Counted from the stretch's first letter, positions 24,201 to 34,790 are shown. The stretch: 64,000 nt of DNA from Acanthochromis polyacanthus (GCF_021347895.1 NC_067120.1:16849361-16913360); one strand, 5' to 3'. The notes: generated by a model not told the origin, from the letters alone. A program made the numbers and translations.

Positions 24201-27200
24201 TGCAATATTTATGGGAATTGTGCAATTTCTGAGTTATAGCCAGTTGGAAGTTGTGGGCCTTACATTTGGTGACCCCTTTCGTGTGAAATTTGATCATTGG
24301 TGATTCTTAAACGGTTGCAGTGGTTGTAAATCCTACGGGATTTCGTGAGTGTGTCGGTCCCACCTACCATTTTGCCCTACCCTCTTCCTTCTTTGGTTCA
24401 TAGGTTGCTATTTTACTCACAATGCACAATCGCCCTCTGCCCTTGGCATATTTTGCACAATTGTATTGACTACTGTGTAGCTGTAGCCCCATTTATTATC
24501 TGAATTTTACTGTTTGATTGATTATGTTTATATTGTAATAAATTTTTGTAATTTTGTAAGCTGTCCGCCTCCTGTCCTGGTTATTCTGGACACTTACCTG
24601 TTTGTGTGGTGAACTGGAAGGAGAAACATTAATTACTCTACAATATAGTATTCTTCCAATCACTACATAAATACAGACCATTTGCTCTGAGTTTAATGTA
24701 TTTCACAGATAGACGGCTAGCTAACATGTGATGTCCTCAAAAACCAAATGTAACTTCATTTGTTGTCAATGAAAAAAAAGAGAAGCATTGTCTGAGGCAA
24801 CAACAGGGAAATAAAAACTGCAGCAGTACTCAGCTCAGCAAGTGGCATGAATAAGTGTGAAAATGTTCTGTTCTAATGTTACTTTTCATGAAAAAAAATC
24901 ACAGAGGAGGTGTCCCCACAATGTATGAAACAACTTATTTGCCAAATAAATTAGAAAAAAAAGCACATGGGGTGCTGTTTTGTTTCAGTTATTTTAATGC
25001 CATGGTTATACATAACTCTTCATGCCTAAACATGTGCCCTGTGCAGTATGACAAACAAAGGCAAAGCTTTTTGCACAGAGACTTGCCTGTGTTCCAGCTG
25101 TTGTTGCAGGATGCCCAGGGCAGATCCCAGGTGAAGGAGTTGGACAGATAGAAGATGGCCCAAGCTAACACGATGACATAGTAGATGTTCAGCAGAGCAA
25201 CAATCACTTGCGTGGCATAACCGACTCCTGGAACAGAAATGCATATAGCACTGAGCCGTAAAATATCACTTTATTGCCCCCAACAGTCACCTGGAACTCA
25301 GACATCAAGTTGCACTTCGTTTGAGTACATGTGACTGCATTTGTGATTTAGTTCCACAGAACTCTAACACAGCTTTACATTTTGCACTGTTGAAACTTTT
25401 CTTTCAGGTAATTGCTGGTCACTCTCCAAAGCAGCGTTAGAGACATTAGTCAAGCACACTGGAGTTGTATTGTGTCTGTTTTGACTAGATTTTAGCAGCA
25501 GCCTGAGATCACCACAAATTAGATTTAATTTGCAAAATGCTTTTCGCTTCACATTGGGAGCCGTCGCTGTCGTGTTTCTCAAGTGATTCACAGAAATAAA
25601 AATTTCATTGTTCCAACACATAATTGCAACCCTGACTCCACTCTTCGCCAGCTGTCATCCTCCGTAGGTTATGATTATGGCTGATTACAGATTTATTGGA
25701 AGGCAGCTGGCTGCTAAAAGCACTGGAGAAACGTGACGTTGGCTGGGGTTGTCAGCTTTACAGCCATTAAATCTCTGTGCTTCACCCTACATCTGCACAG
25801 CATTCTTACTGGACTGACATATGCAGACAGACACACACAAAGCCACAATTATCCTGCAAATACAAATTCCCGCTATCATACTGAAAATAACGCATGCACA
25901 TTAACACACTGCAAAGACATGTCCGCAAATCCTCTTCAAACCCACGTTGTTGAAAGGACATGTTCAGTAGTTTTGAGTTCTTTGTCCTTGTTAATCTTAA
26001 TCTATCCTTCGATGTGCTTAAGCAGTTTTTGCTCCACAGTCGTATTCGTACTATGATCTATTATACAATTTAAACACATAAATATTTAAAACACAATGAA
26101 GATCCCACATTTGAGCTTTTACAAAGCGTCTTAATGATGTGTATGGCAGTGATGAGTTTGATTCACTTACAACATTCACTGAATTATTTTTCTCAGGAAA
26201 ACAGATAGATCACCTTCAAACAGTGGACAGATTTTCCTCCAGGAGGTGATGCCTCCCTCACTGGTGTACTGACCCAGAGCCGTCTCCAGGACGAAGACTG
26301 GGATCCCACAAGCAAACAGGAAGATGAGGTATGGTATAAAAAAGGCACCTGTAAAAGTACAGATTAAAGAAAATGCCTTCAACATACCATCAAACTACGA
26401 AAGATTATTGCTGCATTTCTTCAAACAATCCTTTTATATATGTCATGTGTGTACCCCTAAATATTTATGGTATCTATGGAAACATTTCAACAAAGAAAAA
26501 GATCTTGATCCTAAATAATTTTGCTTGAAGGTTGACCATGTTTCCTTTTTCTTTCAAAAATAAATAAGATGAACAACTTTATTATAGATTCTCCACAGAT
26601 TCATTGTTATTTATTATTCACATATATTAATCAAAAATCTTAATATTTTTTATGACCTCTTTTGGCCCTGATGGCAGCTTGCATTCTTGCTGCCGTTGTT
26701 TTCAAGTACTTTTCCTCAGTCTCTTTTGTTATTCAGTTCTAAATAGTTTGTAGCTGTTTCGAGAGACTTGCTTAGGATGAAACACTTGTGTGACCTATTT
26801 TTGAATTCAATAAATCCCAGAATTTTTTAAATAGAATTCAAGTCTGGACTTTAACTTGGCCAGTCCATCAGTTCCAGTCCTCCAGATTCCTCTTTCTTGA
26901 TCAAGTAGTCTCTGCACAGCTTTGAAGTGTGCTTGAGGTCATTGTCTCTGGTATATGAACTCACAACCAATCAGGTTCAATCCAGAAGGGATTCCATGAT
27001 CTGCCAAGATGTTGTGGTAGACCTTCTTGTTCATGATACCATCCATTTTAACTGATTTGCTCGTGCCGTTTCCTCAAATGGAACCCCATACCATAATGGA
27101 ATCTGTATTTCACTGTGGGTACAATGCTTCTAGCATCAAAACTCTCTCCAGCTTATCTGTGGATATAAATATGACAATGCTGACTGAAGAACTCAAACTT

Positions 27201-30200
27201 GGACTCATCTGTCCAGAGCACCTTCTTCCAGTCATCTGCAGTCCAGTGTTTGTGCTCCCTGGCACATTGTAGGTGTATTTGGATGTTTGCAGGCCTCAAA
27301 AATGGCTTCTTAGCAGCTCTTCTATGGACAATTTAGAGTTATGAGTTACCCTGAGCATGCTTTTGGACTGTGGGAGGAAGTACTCAGAGAAAACCCACAC
27401 ACACACAGGAAGAACATGCGAACTCCCTGTATAAAGATCCCAGGCCCAGGCCGGGACATAACCTGGAGATCTTCTAGCTGCAAGGCCACTGTGCAGTCCC
27501 GGTTGTAGAACATGTTTCACAATTTTGTAATTAACAACTGCATGTCCTTAGGCTGGTAACAACAAATATTTTAATTCTCTTGAACAAATGAAATAAATTA
27601 TTGATTTGTAATTAAATTATTGGCAATTTTCAGCTGATTAATTGGTTTCATTAATAAAATAAGTCATGTTTTTGTCATTAAATCCTGGCATCTCATTAAA
27701 CATGCTTGAATACCAGTGATGGTGAAAAAGAATTAGAGAACTGACTAGGGTACACACATAGACGTAGGATGATGACAGTAATCATGCCATACACTTCCTG
27801 TCACTTCCTAAATATGCGAACCAGGGATTTTCAGGCTGCAAGGCGAAAGTGCTAACCACCAATCCACTGTGCTGCTCATGAACCATTACAGAAACATAGA
27901 ACATGTTTTGGGAATCACAAATATTGTGAATTTCGGGCAGCAGTGGCAAACACCTTACACAGGGTGGTGGTCAAAGAAATTTGTTAAGCACTGTATATCA
28001 ACAATTTATTTATTTTTTTAAATCTTACGTGTTTGTAGTGGAACTATGTTGGGCGTTTTAACAAACTGCTTCTGACTGAGGAGCCATTAATATTTCTAAA
28101 TGGAAGGGAAAATGGTGAAACAGCCCTCCAGTCCTACTGGGCACATAATAGGGGTCAACTGATCATGACCAATTATTTGATCAAGTATTCTGCATTTTTT
28201 AAGTTTTAATTGTTGCTATTATTATTAACCAAGTGCAGATAAATAAAGTTAATTAAAAATGCACTGCTTTGACTCTGACGCAGCTATCTCTGTTTGCTCC
28301 CAGCACTATCTGACCAATTACATGTCCATAATAACAGCCTATCAGCACTGAAGGGTCAATGTCCAAAGGTTCTTTTAATAATACACGTGAAACACTTTTA
28401 ATAAAACATGTGAAACACAAATAAACAAACGCATTTCAAGAACATTTTGTGTTGAAGTTTGTATTATTCTAGATTTTCACAGCAAGAAATTCATTTTTAC
28501 TGCAAATGCATATTGCTTATAAATCTGAGTTGTGGGTCAATATCAAAACTCTGCAGATCAAAATGTTTTTTAACTTTCTTAATTATCTATTTTGGGTTGC
28601 AGTCTTGCCCACAGAAACTGACGCTGTACACGATGACTAACAAAATAGCAAACCAGTCACGTGTATTTCTAGCACTCACCTCCCCCATTCTTATAGCAAA
28701 GGTAAGGGAAACGCCAGACATTCCCTAGGCCGATAATTTCTCCAGCGACTGACAGAACAAACTCGATCTTGTTGCCCCACTGTTCCCTCTCTGTCATCTT
28801 CTTCTCTGTACTGGGTACGATGTCCAGATGCCTGCTGTGCCCATTGGAGGGTTCCACCTTGGATGTGTTCTCCATGTCACCTCCGTGTCCTAAGAGTTAT
28901 AATGGAAAGAGTAGGAGAGGAAAAACAAAAATTAGGAAGATGAAACTGCGCAAAAGGCATGTAGGATGGCAAAGGTCACAGCAGGGCAGGCTGAAGCTGG
29001 AAAAAAACAAGTCAGTAAGTGATGCTCCTGAACTACTGTCTTGTTGTTTGCCAGCTCAAATCTGGAAGAAATTCAAAAACTGGTTATGGACACAAATTTT
29101 GATGTCTGTGTTGTTAGAGTTAGAGCTTACCATCTCAGTTTTTTTTAATTTGCACAATTTGCTTACTAAGCCTCAAAGACATCCAGTAAAAGAGCTGTAG
29201 GCCATTTTGAAACGCAGCAGTCATTAGGCATCAATTCATGACCAGTCATGCCATTCAAGTATTCAAATCACTTCATTTACCAAACAGCTTCTGATTTCAC
29301 ATTTCCTGCACAAACTGTCTGGTTTTTTGTGAAGGTCTGAAGGATCACACACATACAGTTCAAATGCAATTCAAAGGGAATTTCAGGATCCCTGTTGGTT
29401 ATCTAAGAGAATTCCCACTATGTATGTAAAGTGCCAAACATGAATACTTATGTCTACATCAGCTATCCTGTATGTCACCTCTTTTTTCTGTGTTGGATGA
29501 GGTCAGGAGTAATTGCTTAAAGATACGTGATCATGAAATTGGTCAGGCCTTCGTCCAGACCCTGTTTTGAGGTCAGTGCTGCTGAAAGAATTTTTCTCTG
29601 TGGAGGAAACAGACAGCTCACTGACTGTGCTCACTGCTGTCAGGTTACATTAACAAGCTCCTCGTCAACCCTTCGCTTCCCCTTTTTCCCTCTCTCCGGA
29701 ACACATTGTGGTCACTGCTGCAGTCCAAATTCAAACAATTTAATCATCAGTCTACAGGAAACAAGCTCACTCTAGTTCAATTTTTTTTTTAAAAAAAACA
29801 CCAATATCTCTTTTTTTCCATTTGTTTTTTCACACATTCACACAAAAAAACACAAGGTCTGTGTTGTGTGACCTGGTCTCATGGTAATGCACCGGCCTTT
29901 TTGTCTAAATTTACTTCCAAGAAAAAAAACACATGGGATGGCAATTCCATTCAGTCCAAGCCACCTTTAGGAATGTGCTCCTCCTGGCAAAGGGTAGAGG
30001 TTGAGTACAAGCATGACTTTGTATGTGCTGCGCACATGGGGCTGGAGGTTGGACCCGTTTTAGGAGCCAAAACCTCTGGTTCTAAAGCCAAACTGTGGCC
30101 GAGGTAAAAATAGAGCTCCTTGTTTTCACAAGGTTCCTGGTGGGAATGAAGGCTTAGCTCAACAAAAGCAGGGTAACCCCTCTCCTTTGTGCTGGCAAGT

Positions 30201-32560
30201 GAGAATCCTTACTGGTCCTGTAGCCAGATCACTGTTCTCGGTGGGCTAAGTGCCTCAACTTCCTCAAGACAACATTTTAAGTAGGTGGGACTGAAAGCTA
30301 GAGTAACATATACTGGCTGAAAATGGAGGTTTTCTTCCACATATCACACTGCGAACAGAGCAGCAGCACACTGTGAAAAAACATCCCACTACTGGGAATG
30401 ACCTCATCAAGGCACAGTGGAGCTTTATCCCAGGACACAGCGACAGCACTGACTGTTTCTGAAACGTCTTGGATTGACTGAGCTACTGACTGGCTGCATG
30501 ACTGACCTACTGAAAGACTGACTGATTGACTGAGGGGCTGGATCATTTATTGGTCTTTAGAGGAATAGTTTGATACATTCAGATGACACAATGAAGATAT
30601 GATAGATATGAAACTAAAACTAGACACCTTGCTGCCTCAGCTTTGCATAAACATAGAAACAGGAGGGCAATAGGAGGGTACAAAAATGTACCTGCCTAGA
30701 CTCGAGACTGCAAGAACTTTCTGTAAATAGCCAGCCACTTTATGCCCAAGAAATTATAACTAGGAGTAAAATGTTTGCATAGAATTGAAAAAGAACATTT
30801 TAATTGGTGAGGTTTAGTGGTTGACAGATCTTTCTACTGTTGGACACAGTGAGGTCAGTTATTTCCCCTGTTTCCTTCATGCCTTTATGATAAGCTAAGC
30901 TGCTCAAGCTGCTGTCTGTAGCTTCAGTACGAATGTCAGAGTGGCATCAATCCTCCCAACAACTCTTTCAGCAACTACAGAACATATTCAATTGTTCCTT
31001 TATTGTCATAATCACCTTAGGGTGTGTTGTCACCTTTGGTGAACCTTTTCTGACCCAATATCATGGAAGTAAATTGGTTTTTGCAGGCTCCTAACCAAAA
31101 TTTGGTGCATTCTCCTGCCAGCTTGGCCCTTCGACCTGGAGCTCCAGTCCTGTGATTCAGTCTTGCTGGCCTGTCCTTGCGACTGATTGGACGGTTACTG
31201 AGTTCTGTGCTCCAATCAAGATACAGCAACTACATGTGAGTTTGAAAATATGCATAATGTTGGAAGGACCTATGCCTATGCCTGTCTTTATGCAATTCTG
31301 TGACACTTTCTGACAGTTTAGCATTTGCCTGGTGGTTATATGTTTGTGTTATGTTTCGCAGCCCCTCACCTGTCGATACTTGTAGTTCAAAGCTCTGCAA
31401 GTTTTACATAAAGAAGCAGTTGTTTGACTGCCTGAAGCAAAACAGCTGGTTTTATACCTCTTCGCTGCACCCTTGTAGAGCTGGGATGTATAGGAAAAAT
31501 ATAATCGGTTGAATAACCATACAGGCCATCTGAAATATGTGCTTACATATGTTTAATATACATGCGGAAATATACTTTATATACTCACAAATGCCTAATA
31601 TAATGATGGAAAATAATCAGAATAATTAAAATCACGGCATATGTGAGTAAGAGTCATGTAGAAAACAATCCAAGATAGCTTTATTGTTTTGAAAGCCAGA
31701 TTGCAACATTTCCCTCGCAGTTTTGATTCAAACATGACACGAAACTCCTGCATAGGGCAAAGAATTATTTATATTAATGCAGTCTATGACAGTTTTTAGT
31801 TACTCTTGAGACCAGATAGTTTTGTTTGTACTCTCTGTATTGCACACAATTAACTTACAAGTGGAACAAACATCACCAACTCTGCTCAGTTTATTCTAAT
31901 TCAGTGAACGAAGTAGTCACAGAAAACTTCACCACAGATGTGGTGAGTGACCTTTGCATCAACTGTCAAGCAAGCATTCATGTAAAATTAAGCTCTGTTT
32001 AGGTCCCTACCAACTCATGAGCAAACTATCTGCCACTTTAGCTCCTAAATTCATCAATGTGCTTTGACTGTCTGCTGTGGGTAGATGCAAAGAATGTTAA
32101 TGTGCAGAAAGAGCCAACAAAAGCAAGTGAAGCTTAAGGCCAAAACAAATAAGAAAGACAAGCAGATTCTGCAGGCAACTGAGATAAGAGTCGGCACTTT
32201 GATATTAAGGTGAAAGTGAAAAAAGTCCAATAAATACACTGATACATCACATCATCAAGATATTAATATGGTGTAAGTCTAATTTTGATTCACAAATGCA
32301 GTCTTTGATCTCATGCACATTATGAATGAAGCATGTGGGGCTTATTTGCACAGTAGAAACTGTACTAGTTAACTTTTTTTAAGCAGCACATTTCCCCTTA
32401 GCTTTTTTTTTTTTTTTACCAATAATTAATCAGCTAAAAACAGAAGATGACCTTGAATTTTTACAGTATATCTCATAAACAGCAGTAAATCTAATTGACA
32501 TCCATCTGTGCCTGAAGAAAAATATCACACAATCAATAATCGAAGGCACTCACCTTTCAT
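9217..32560 (-). CDS. slc6a13: Sodium/chloride-dependent GABA transporter, GAT2-like
   Basis: Twelve-helix SLC6 plasma-membrane transporter that imports GABA (and related osmolytes) with Na+ and Cl-. Exons, 5' to 3' on the minus strand: 32554-32560, 28680-28889, 26214-26348, 25087-25227, 16176-16257, 15729-15861, 15259-15393, 13177-13280, 12907-13031, 11898-12010, 11566-11703, 10930-11032, 10525-10625, 10051-10221, 9217-9381; all phases agree, giving about 620 residues. TM1 carries [18 protein letters not shown]. The second outer loop has the Cys pair in [12 protein letters not shown] and glycosylation sites NSS and NAT. The protein ends ESNC. If translation starts at the ATG at 28875 the product is 613 residues; the upstream ATG adds MKGHGGD in frame. 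The slc6a13 choice over slc6a11/12 rests on remembered similarity. The intron after exon 4 begins with GC and holds a gypsy element. Confidence 0.85.
16747..16983 (+). mobile_element. tRNA-derived SINE, 5' part (split by a gypsy insertion)
   Basis: The head resembles a tRNA gene: box A in GGCTCAGTGGGTAGAG and box B in GGTTTGATCC (about 16804-16813). The body ends with the common fish tail AAAGCGCTTTGGG and TAGTAAAGCACTATATAAA. The remaining tail, TAAATACAGACCAT, resumes at 24668-24681 after the gypsy element. An 8-bp direct repeat TTGCTCTG flanks the whole SINE at 16739-16746 and 24682-24689, which proves the two parts belong together. Confidence 0.85.
16984..18015 (+). repeat. 5' LTR of the gypsy element
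   Basis: It runs from TATAACAGGG (the canonical TG changed to TA) to CACTACA. Within it a block of about 95 bp at 17033-17130 is repeated imperfectly at 17181-17274; both share GGTACGCAGA and AAGCACGCCAAACA. The primer-binding region starts right after it with ATTGGCGTTGTCAGCAGG at 18016. AATAAA occurs near 17885 and could serve as the polyadenylation signal. Confidence 0.93.
18195..19322 (+). CDS. Gypsy gag polyprotein
   Basis: 375 residues from an ATG 180 bp after the 5' LTR. The N-terminus is a short predicted coiled coil ([18 protein letters not shown]). A capsid-type region follows ([20 protein letters not shown] to about residue 240). Near the C-terminus is one CCHC zinc knuckle, [14 protein letters not shown] (about residues 327-340), for RNA binding. 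The protein should assemble cytoplasmic particles that package the element RNA. The frame ends at TAG 19320-19322, immediately preceded by the heptamer GGGAAAC. Confidence 0.9.
   Translation: MEDLQAVMEELRQLKATNEQLREQLREQSQVPDSMPGPSTAPPSVAPVNQLTQEATNFRYLYVPRERKCSKFTGKLSVDLLTVEQWIEEVRRCLEVRHMSIAEQLLFITDHLEAGAKSEINFHHTANRDTPEKIFAILIENYSCSQSYVAAQLQFFQRTQREGESLRDYSHALKLLMDVVIQKTPAGIPNSDVLLRDQFIEHVLDDMLRRELKQRVIQESTISFVDLRGIALRWAEASRRGGRVKPRAYSCDTYSQAVDGFEASTNAATARPSNEIAEIKECLRKQQAQLDTIMKHVTAQVSQPTQIDDAPSSTKRFRFQADGKPICHRCNRAGHIARFCRVNVPAPKDRVRSSLEVGVHSQVVGEGPDSQSSGN
19313..19319 (+). promoter_or_regulatory. -1 ribosomal frameshift site (slippery heptamer)
   Basis: In the gag frame the codons read TCG GGA AAC TAG, so G GGA AAC is a canonical X XXY YYZ slippery sequence placed right before the stop. 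Slipping back one base enters the pol frame, which is open here and continues to 23596. Downstream, CCCTCT (19325-19330) can pair with AGAGGG (19354-19359), extendable with G-U pairs; GAGCCC (19322-19327) can alternatively pair with GGGCTC (19366-19371). A stimulatory stem or pseudoknot 2-5 bases past the heptamer is thus plausible. Function is inferred. Confidence 0.75.
19349..23596 (+). CDS. Gypsy pol polyprotein (protease, RT, RNase H, integrase)
   Basis: About 1415 residues are open in the frame -1 to gag, with no ATG at the beginning, so expression as a gag-pol fusion by frameshifting is likely; the coordinate given marks a TTG and not a true start. Domains in order: aspartic protease ([12 protein letters not shown], near residue 40), reverse transcriptase ([12 protein letters not shown] and the catalytic YLDDIVIF near residue 509), RNase H ([16 protein letters not shown], then [10 protein letters not shown]), integrase zinc finger ([12 protein letters not shown]...CQDCNRC), integrase core with a D, D, E triad ([25 protein letters not shown]), then a GPY/F-like C-terminal module and a low-complexity tail. 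No stop or frame break was seen, so the copy may be competent to move. Confidence 0.92.
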   Translation: MEEGFVGSPEGQMEDLSRLIGNCPKVEISMGGVMVPCLLDTGSMVTTIRESFFDQHFKPQGVGLLKKCHWLRLKAANGLKIPYKGYMELDVVVLGKTLTRMGVLVVEDPQDELPEQQQTAVPGLLGMNIIHRCYKLLFEQFGPSLLHSPVLQAAGREWKETLVKCQRIETANAQGYLGIAKVHGRAVRVPAGSLRWIRMSCPSAATITLPAVLLEPPTTGNHLPAGILVSSALLSVHQGSVEIPVVNVGTEDVWLQPHTQLGELHVVDPLQSESSVLIEEMDDHHTLAVVQQVTAESAPPSDFSSLVWPNLSPEEAKQGVELLQKHSTVFSQGEGDLGCTTLVEHEIPLVDEAPVRQRYRRLPPSQYEQVKAHIQELLDRGVVRPSCSPYSSPIVVVFKKNGEIRLCVDYRLLNAKTRKDAYPLPRIEESLDALTGAQWFSTLDLASGYNQVPVAEKDKAKTAFCTPFGLFEFNRMPFGLCNAPSTFQRLMERIFGDQSFQSLLLYLDDIVIFSSSFDQHLQRLDMVLTRLKEHNLKLKLQKCHFFQPEVKYLGHVISASGVATDPSKISAVAEWARPTTCTELQSFLGFASYYRRFVAGFAKYAAPLHRLVGELGGTKKKRKTLGKGVLGDRWSEECEKAFQTLKRLLVSAPVLGYADFTKPFVLEIDASQAGLGAVLSQNYEGKRRPIAFTSRGLRPTERNMSNYSSRKLEFLALKWAVTQKFREYLLGNKFLVFTDNNPLSYLQSAKLGAVEQRWASELAVFDFEIKYRPGPANRNADALSRQRQSQSTVTLFPGLKVPEEVHQQTEEVPQIAPAAAATCQAIAAFPSRPKADLLVLQAADPVIGPFLQYWKRGRPPTKQESVNACKGVKKLVQQWARLKSCDGVLYRQLQTPGEGQVLFQLLLPQCLQAEVLKSLHDDHGHQGIERTASLVRQRCFWPLMQSDITRYCQDCNRCTLAKAVQPKIRTFRGVLTASKPLEIIAIDFTLLDKADDGRENVLVVTDAFSKFAQAYPTPDQRASTVARVLTEKWFYTYGVPKRIHSDQGKSFEGDLLKRLCHLYGIEKSRTTPYHPEGNGQCERFNRTLHDLLRTLPQEKKRKWPQHLPQVLYPYNTTEHQSTGYSPYELMFGQKAQLPVDFLLGGSPEEPMPRSSKDWVDEHQKHLSSVYLQVKDQLQQAAERRNRHHQPSGSPILTPGTLVYRRSHPTGRHKIQDAWNPVVYEVVKNLDEEGRVYKICPRDGTGSEKNLNRSELRLVPTASVNMPSTQNQFLPDPGLMDDSLQQSNCHAANDDDSDSEGIILTMEQEWHRVQPPSHSAPEPAMHLRGTESHSPDTPRSVVGPEQRDSPSNSADVVVTAKPSVLQGRPKRRTAGQHTNPFHLPKSVNHTLATPVGSVQVPQAQNQLPDRVFRPWV
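23636..24667 (+). repeat. 3' LTR of the gypsy element
   Basis: Starts TGTAACAGGG and ends CACTACA, the TG...CA form expected for LTRs. It is preceded by a purine-rich tract (CAAAGTAGGGGTGAA, 23621-23635) that should prime plus-strand synthesis. Same length as the 5' LTR, with very few visible substitutions. Confidence 0.93.
26560..27300 (-). pseudogene. Old Tc1/mariner transposase remnant
   Basis: On the minus strand the segment near 27190-27240 reads like [18 protein letters not shown], a conserved Tc1 core motif, and neighbouring frames give [14 protein letters not shown]. Stops and frame changes are frequent. It lies in intron 2 of slc6a13 and is clearly decayed; exact ends were not found. 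Confidence 0.6.
27320..27890. repeat. Fragments of a dispersed vertebrate-type repeat
   Basis: TGGACTGTGGGAGGAAGTAC and GAGAAAACCCACACACACAC (27363-27405), then AACATGCGAACTCC, match a block common in fish interspersed repeats. A later piece (about 27818-27880, GCTAACCACCAATCCACTG) resembles the 3' part of the same family. The family could not be named from the sequence alone. Confidence 0.5.
29200..32540. other. Intron 1 of slc6a13, no further feature recognised
   Basis: AT-rich intronic sequence with short homopolymers and short GACTGA-type repeats near 30470-30540. Open frames here are short, without family similarity or splice support. Nothing conserved was recognised. Confidence 0.5.
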
Positions 32561-32589
32561 AATGTTGTGAAATGGCAGTTTCCAGAAGA

Positions 32590-32660
32590 GACTGCGGCAT
32601 CAAATACAGGCCCACTGCCGTTTCAGGTTTCACTATATACCGGGGAGGGGCGGAGATCTG
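32590..32660 (-). promoter_or_regulatory. Probable slc6a13 core promoter
   Basis: On the minus strand a TATATA box lies at 32634-32639, directly preceded by a GC-box-like CCGCCCCTCCCC around 32645-32656. A first exon would begin about 30 bases downstream, near 32605, and end at the strong donor AAAG/GTGAGT at 32554. The combination supports a focused TATA promoter. The start site itself is inferred. Confidence 0.55.
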
Positions 32661-32719
32661 AGAAACTGAAAACTTTGTTGCAGCCGACAGTGAGATTTTC
32701 CCTCTGCTTTGCCCCTCTC

Positions 32720-34350
32720 TGGAGACACTCCACCCCCACCACCCACCACTCCTCCATCCAGTTCCATTCAGACACCCTCACACACAAACACACTCACTCC
32801 CCACAGCACACTAGAGTAACCTTTTGACACATGCACATTCTCCCAGGGCCTGTCCAGACAGCAACAAGAAAGTCAGAGAGGCTGGATGGACTTAGGTGGA
32901 TCTTCAGATGTGTGTGTCAAGGGCAGACATTCATTCATATGTGCAATGATCTGAAACGTCACTGAGACTGGGTTGAAAAAGATCTAAAAATATAAAAACA
33001 CATCATCCACAAAGTGTGCAATTTTGACAGTAGTTCAGTGGTCTTTTCTGACTGATGGTAATTGAAATATCAGTCCTGCTTCATAAAGCCCCAGCTCTAA
33101 ACACACTCTTAATTCAGCCCTCCGGAAAAGAGTCTTTATTCACCCAACTAGATTTCTTCCTCAAAGACCCAGAAGCCCATTCAGAACATTTTCCCACCGC
33201 AGGGGTCCAGACTGGCCTGGTTCAAGGCGTTTGTTTTAGGGTCACAATCCAGAGGGTCTTTATAGAGGTGGAGAAAGGGGGAGTGATGTGCTTCTGCATT
33301 TCCTGTCTGAAATCTTTCGAGGGGAAATCACCCTGCCCCCACCTCAGATCAAGTTATAATTCAAGACATGAAGACATTAGCTTTTCAATAAAAATGAACT
33401 CATCAGCATGACTTCAGTTATGTGGCAGTTTCTACATTTATTGTCTCACAAAGTTTGAGTTAGATTTTTTCTGAGTTAGTTAGTAAGCGCCAACTAATTG
33501 TAACTTGGTAAATATGAGATCTCACTGTAGTTTTCAGTATATAGCTACTGACCAGATGTAGGAATAGTGTACAAACCAGCAAAAACGGGGTCCAGTCAGT
33601 TCCCTCTCAATTGGTGGACAGCAAACTCCCAAAGGATTAAGGGGGGACTTGGGCAGACCGATTAATAGTCAACCTTTATTGGTTTAATTGCTCAAGCCAT
33701 TCATTCACATCAGCAGGCAAACATCTTATCAGGAACAAAATAAAATAACACAGAGCTCTTTTAAAGTTCAAGGATTAAAGTGTCGATAAGTATTAATATC
33801 TATCAACTGTGCCAACTTAGAGGAAACATTACAAATTATTTCCAATGTGTCTTTCTGCAGATCGGTGACACCTCTATGATATTACAGCATATTACCAACA
33901 CATCTGGATCAGTTTGATGTTATAACTAATTCTTTATGCTTAAAAAAATATACACTGCATTATATCAAATCTCACATTTCTGAATTGACATTTCACTTCT
34001 AATTTTTCCCGGTCATCATTATCTTATAGAAGTAGTTTGGCATTTGCAGAAATGCACTTATTTGTTGAGAATTAATTGAAATACTCTATGTAAATGTATC
34101 AATGTTGTGCACCTCCGGAACTATTAAGACTATGATGTATCTTTACATTTCTCTGTATGTTTATGGATTCAACAAATGTGACATAATGTTCTAGCAAGCT
34201 TTAAAGATGCTGCTTAGTCGATGGCATTACATTTGGACATAGCAAGTCTGTCTGCTTTCCCCTTTGGGCTATTCTAAGGTAGGCCAATGGGCTGCTAGAT
34301 GCAGGTCTGCACAATACTCGGAATCAGTCTTTTCGTGTTGCTTCAAGAAA
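32720..34350. other. Upstream flank of slc6a13, no gene seen
   Basis: This stretch upstream of the transporter promoter contains a CA-rich run at 32770-32810 and otherwise unremarkable AT-rich sequence. The longest open frame (33055-33411) shows no recognisable domain and no splice context. Confidence 0.5.
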
Positions 34351-34589
34351 CCAAACAGCTCTCTTTCCCAAGATAGGAAACTACTTGCCAAAGATTAGTA
34401 TGGGACATTACCTGAAAGGTTGTTGCTAGAGATACGGACCCGTACCCGTAGCCTGTGGACTACGGATACGGCACTTGCCATTTGCCAATCAGATACGCGA
34501 GATCTAGTCTCTAGATAGTTTCCTATCTTTCCCAAGATAGGAAACTACTTGCCAAAGATTAGTATGGGACATTACCTGAAAGGTTGTTA

Positions 34590-34790
34590 TCTACTGTGCG
34601 ATACGGACTATTCTAATGTGCAATATCACACTGACCATGCACTTTTATTGTTTTTAACTGTTTTAACTTATCCTTTTTTGTGATTTTTATTACATGTGTC
34701 TTGCACTGATGGAGATGCTCTAAATCTCATTGTACTTGTGTATAGTGACAATAAAAGGCATTCTATTCTTCTATTCATTCTATTCTTGAG
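34590..34790 (+). mobile_element. 3' end of a non-LTR retrotransposon
   Basis: The segment ends TGTATAGTGACAATAAAAGG followed by ATTCT-rich repeats (CATTCTATTCTTCTATTC). Such AATAAA plus short-repeat tails are typical of fish LINE 3' ends. It separates the two direct copies of the fold-back repeat. The LINE family is not determined. Confidence 0.5.

Larger units (their letters stand above)
16984..24667 (+). mobile_element. Full-length Ty3/gypsy LTR retrotransposon
   Basis: The 7.68-kb element has two LTRs of equal length (1032 bp), a gag frame and a long pol frame, both open. It has no env gene. It lies in opposite orientation to slc6a13, inside intron 4, and inserted into the tail of a SINE; TAAA (or ATAAA) is repeated at both junctions. 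The LTR pair looks nearly identical by eye (for example TTTAAAGG versus TTTATAGG, and TATAACA versus TGTAACA at the 5' edge), so the insertion appears recent. Confidence 0.95.
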
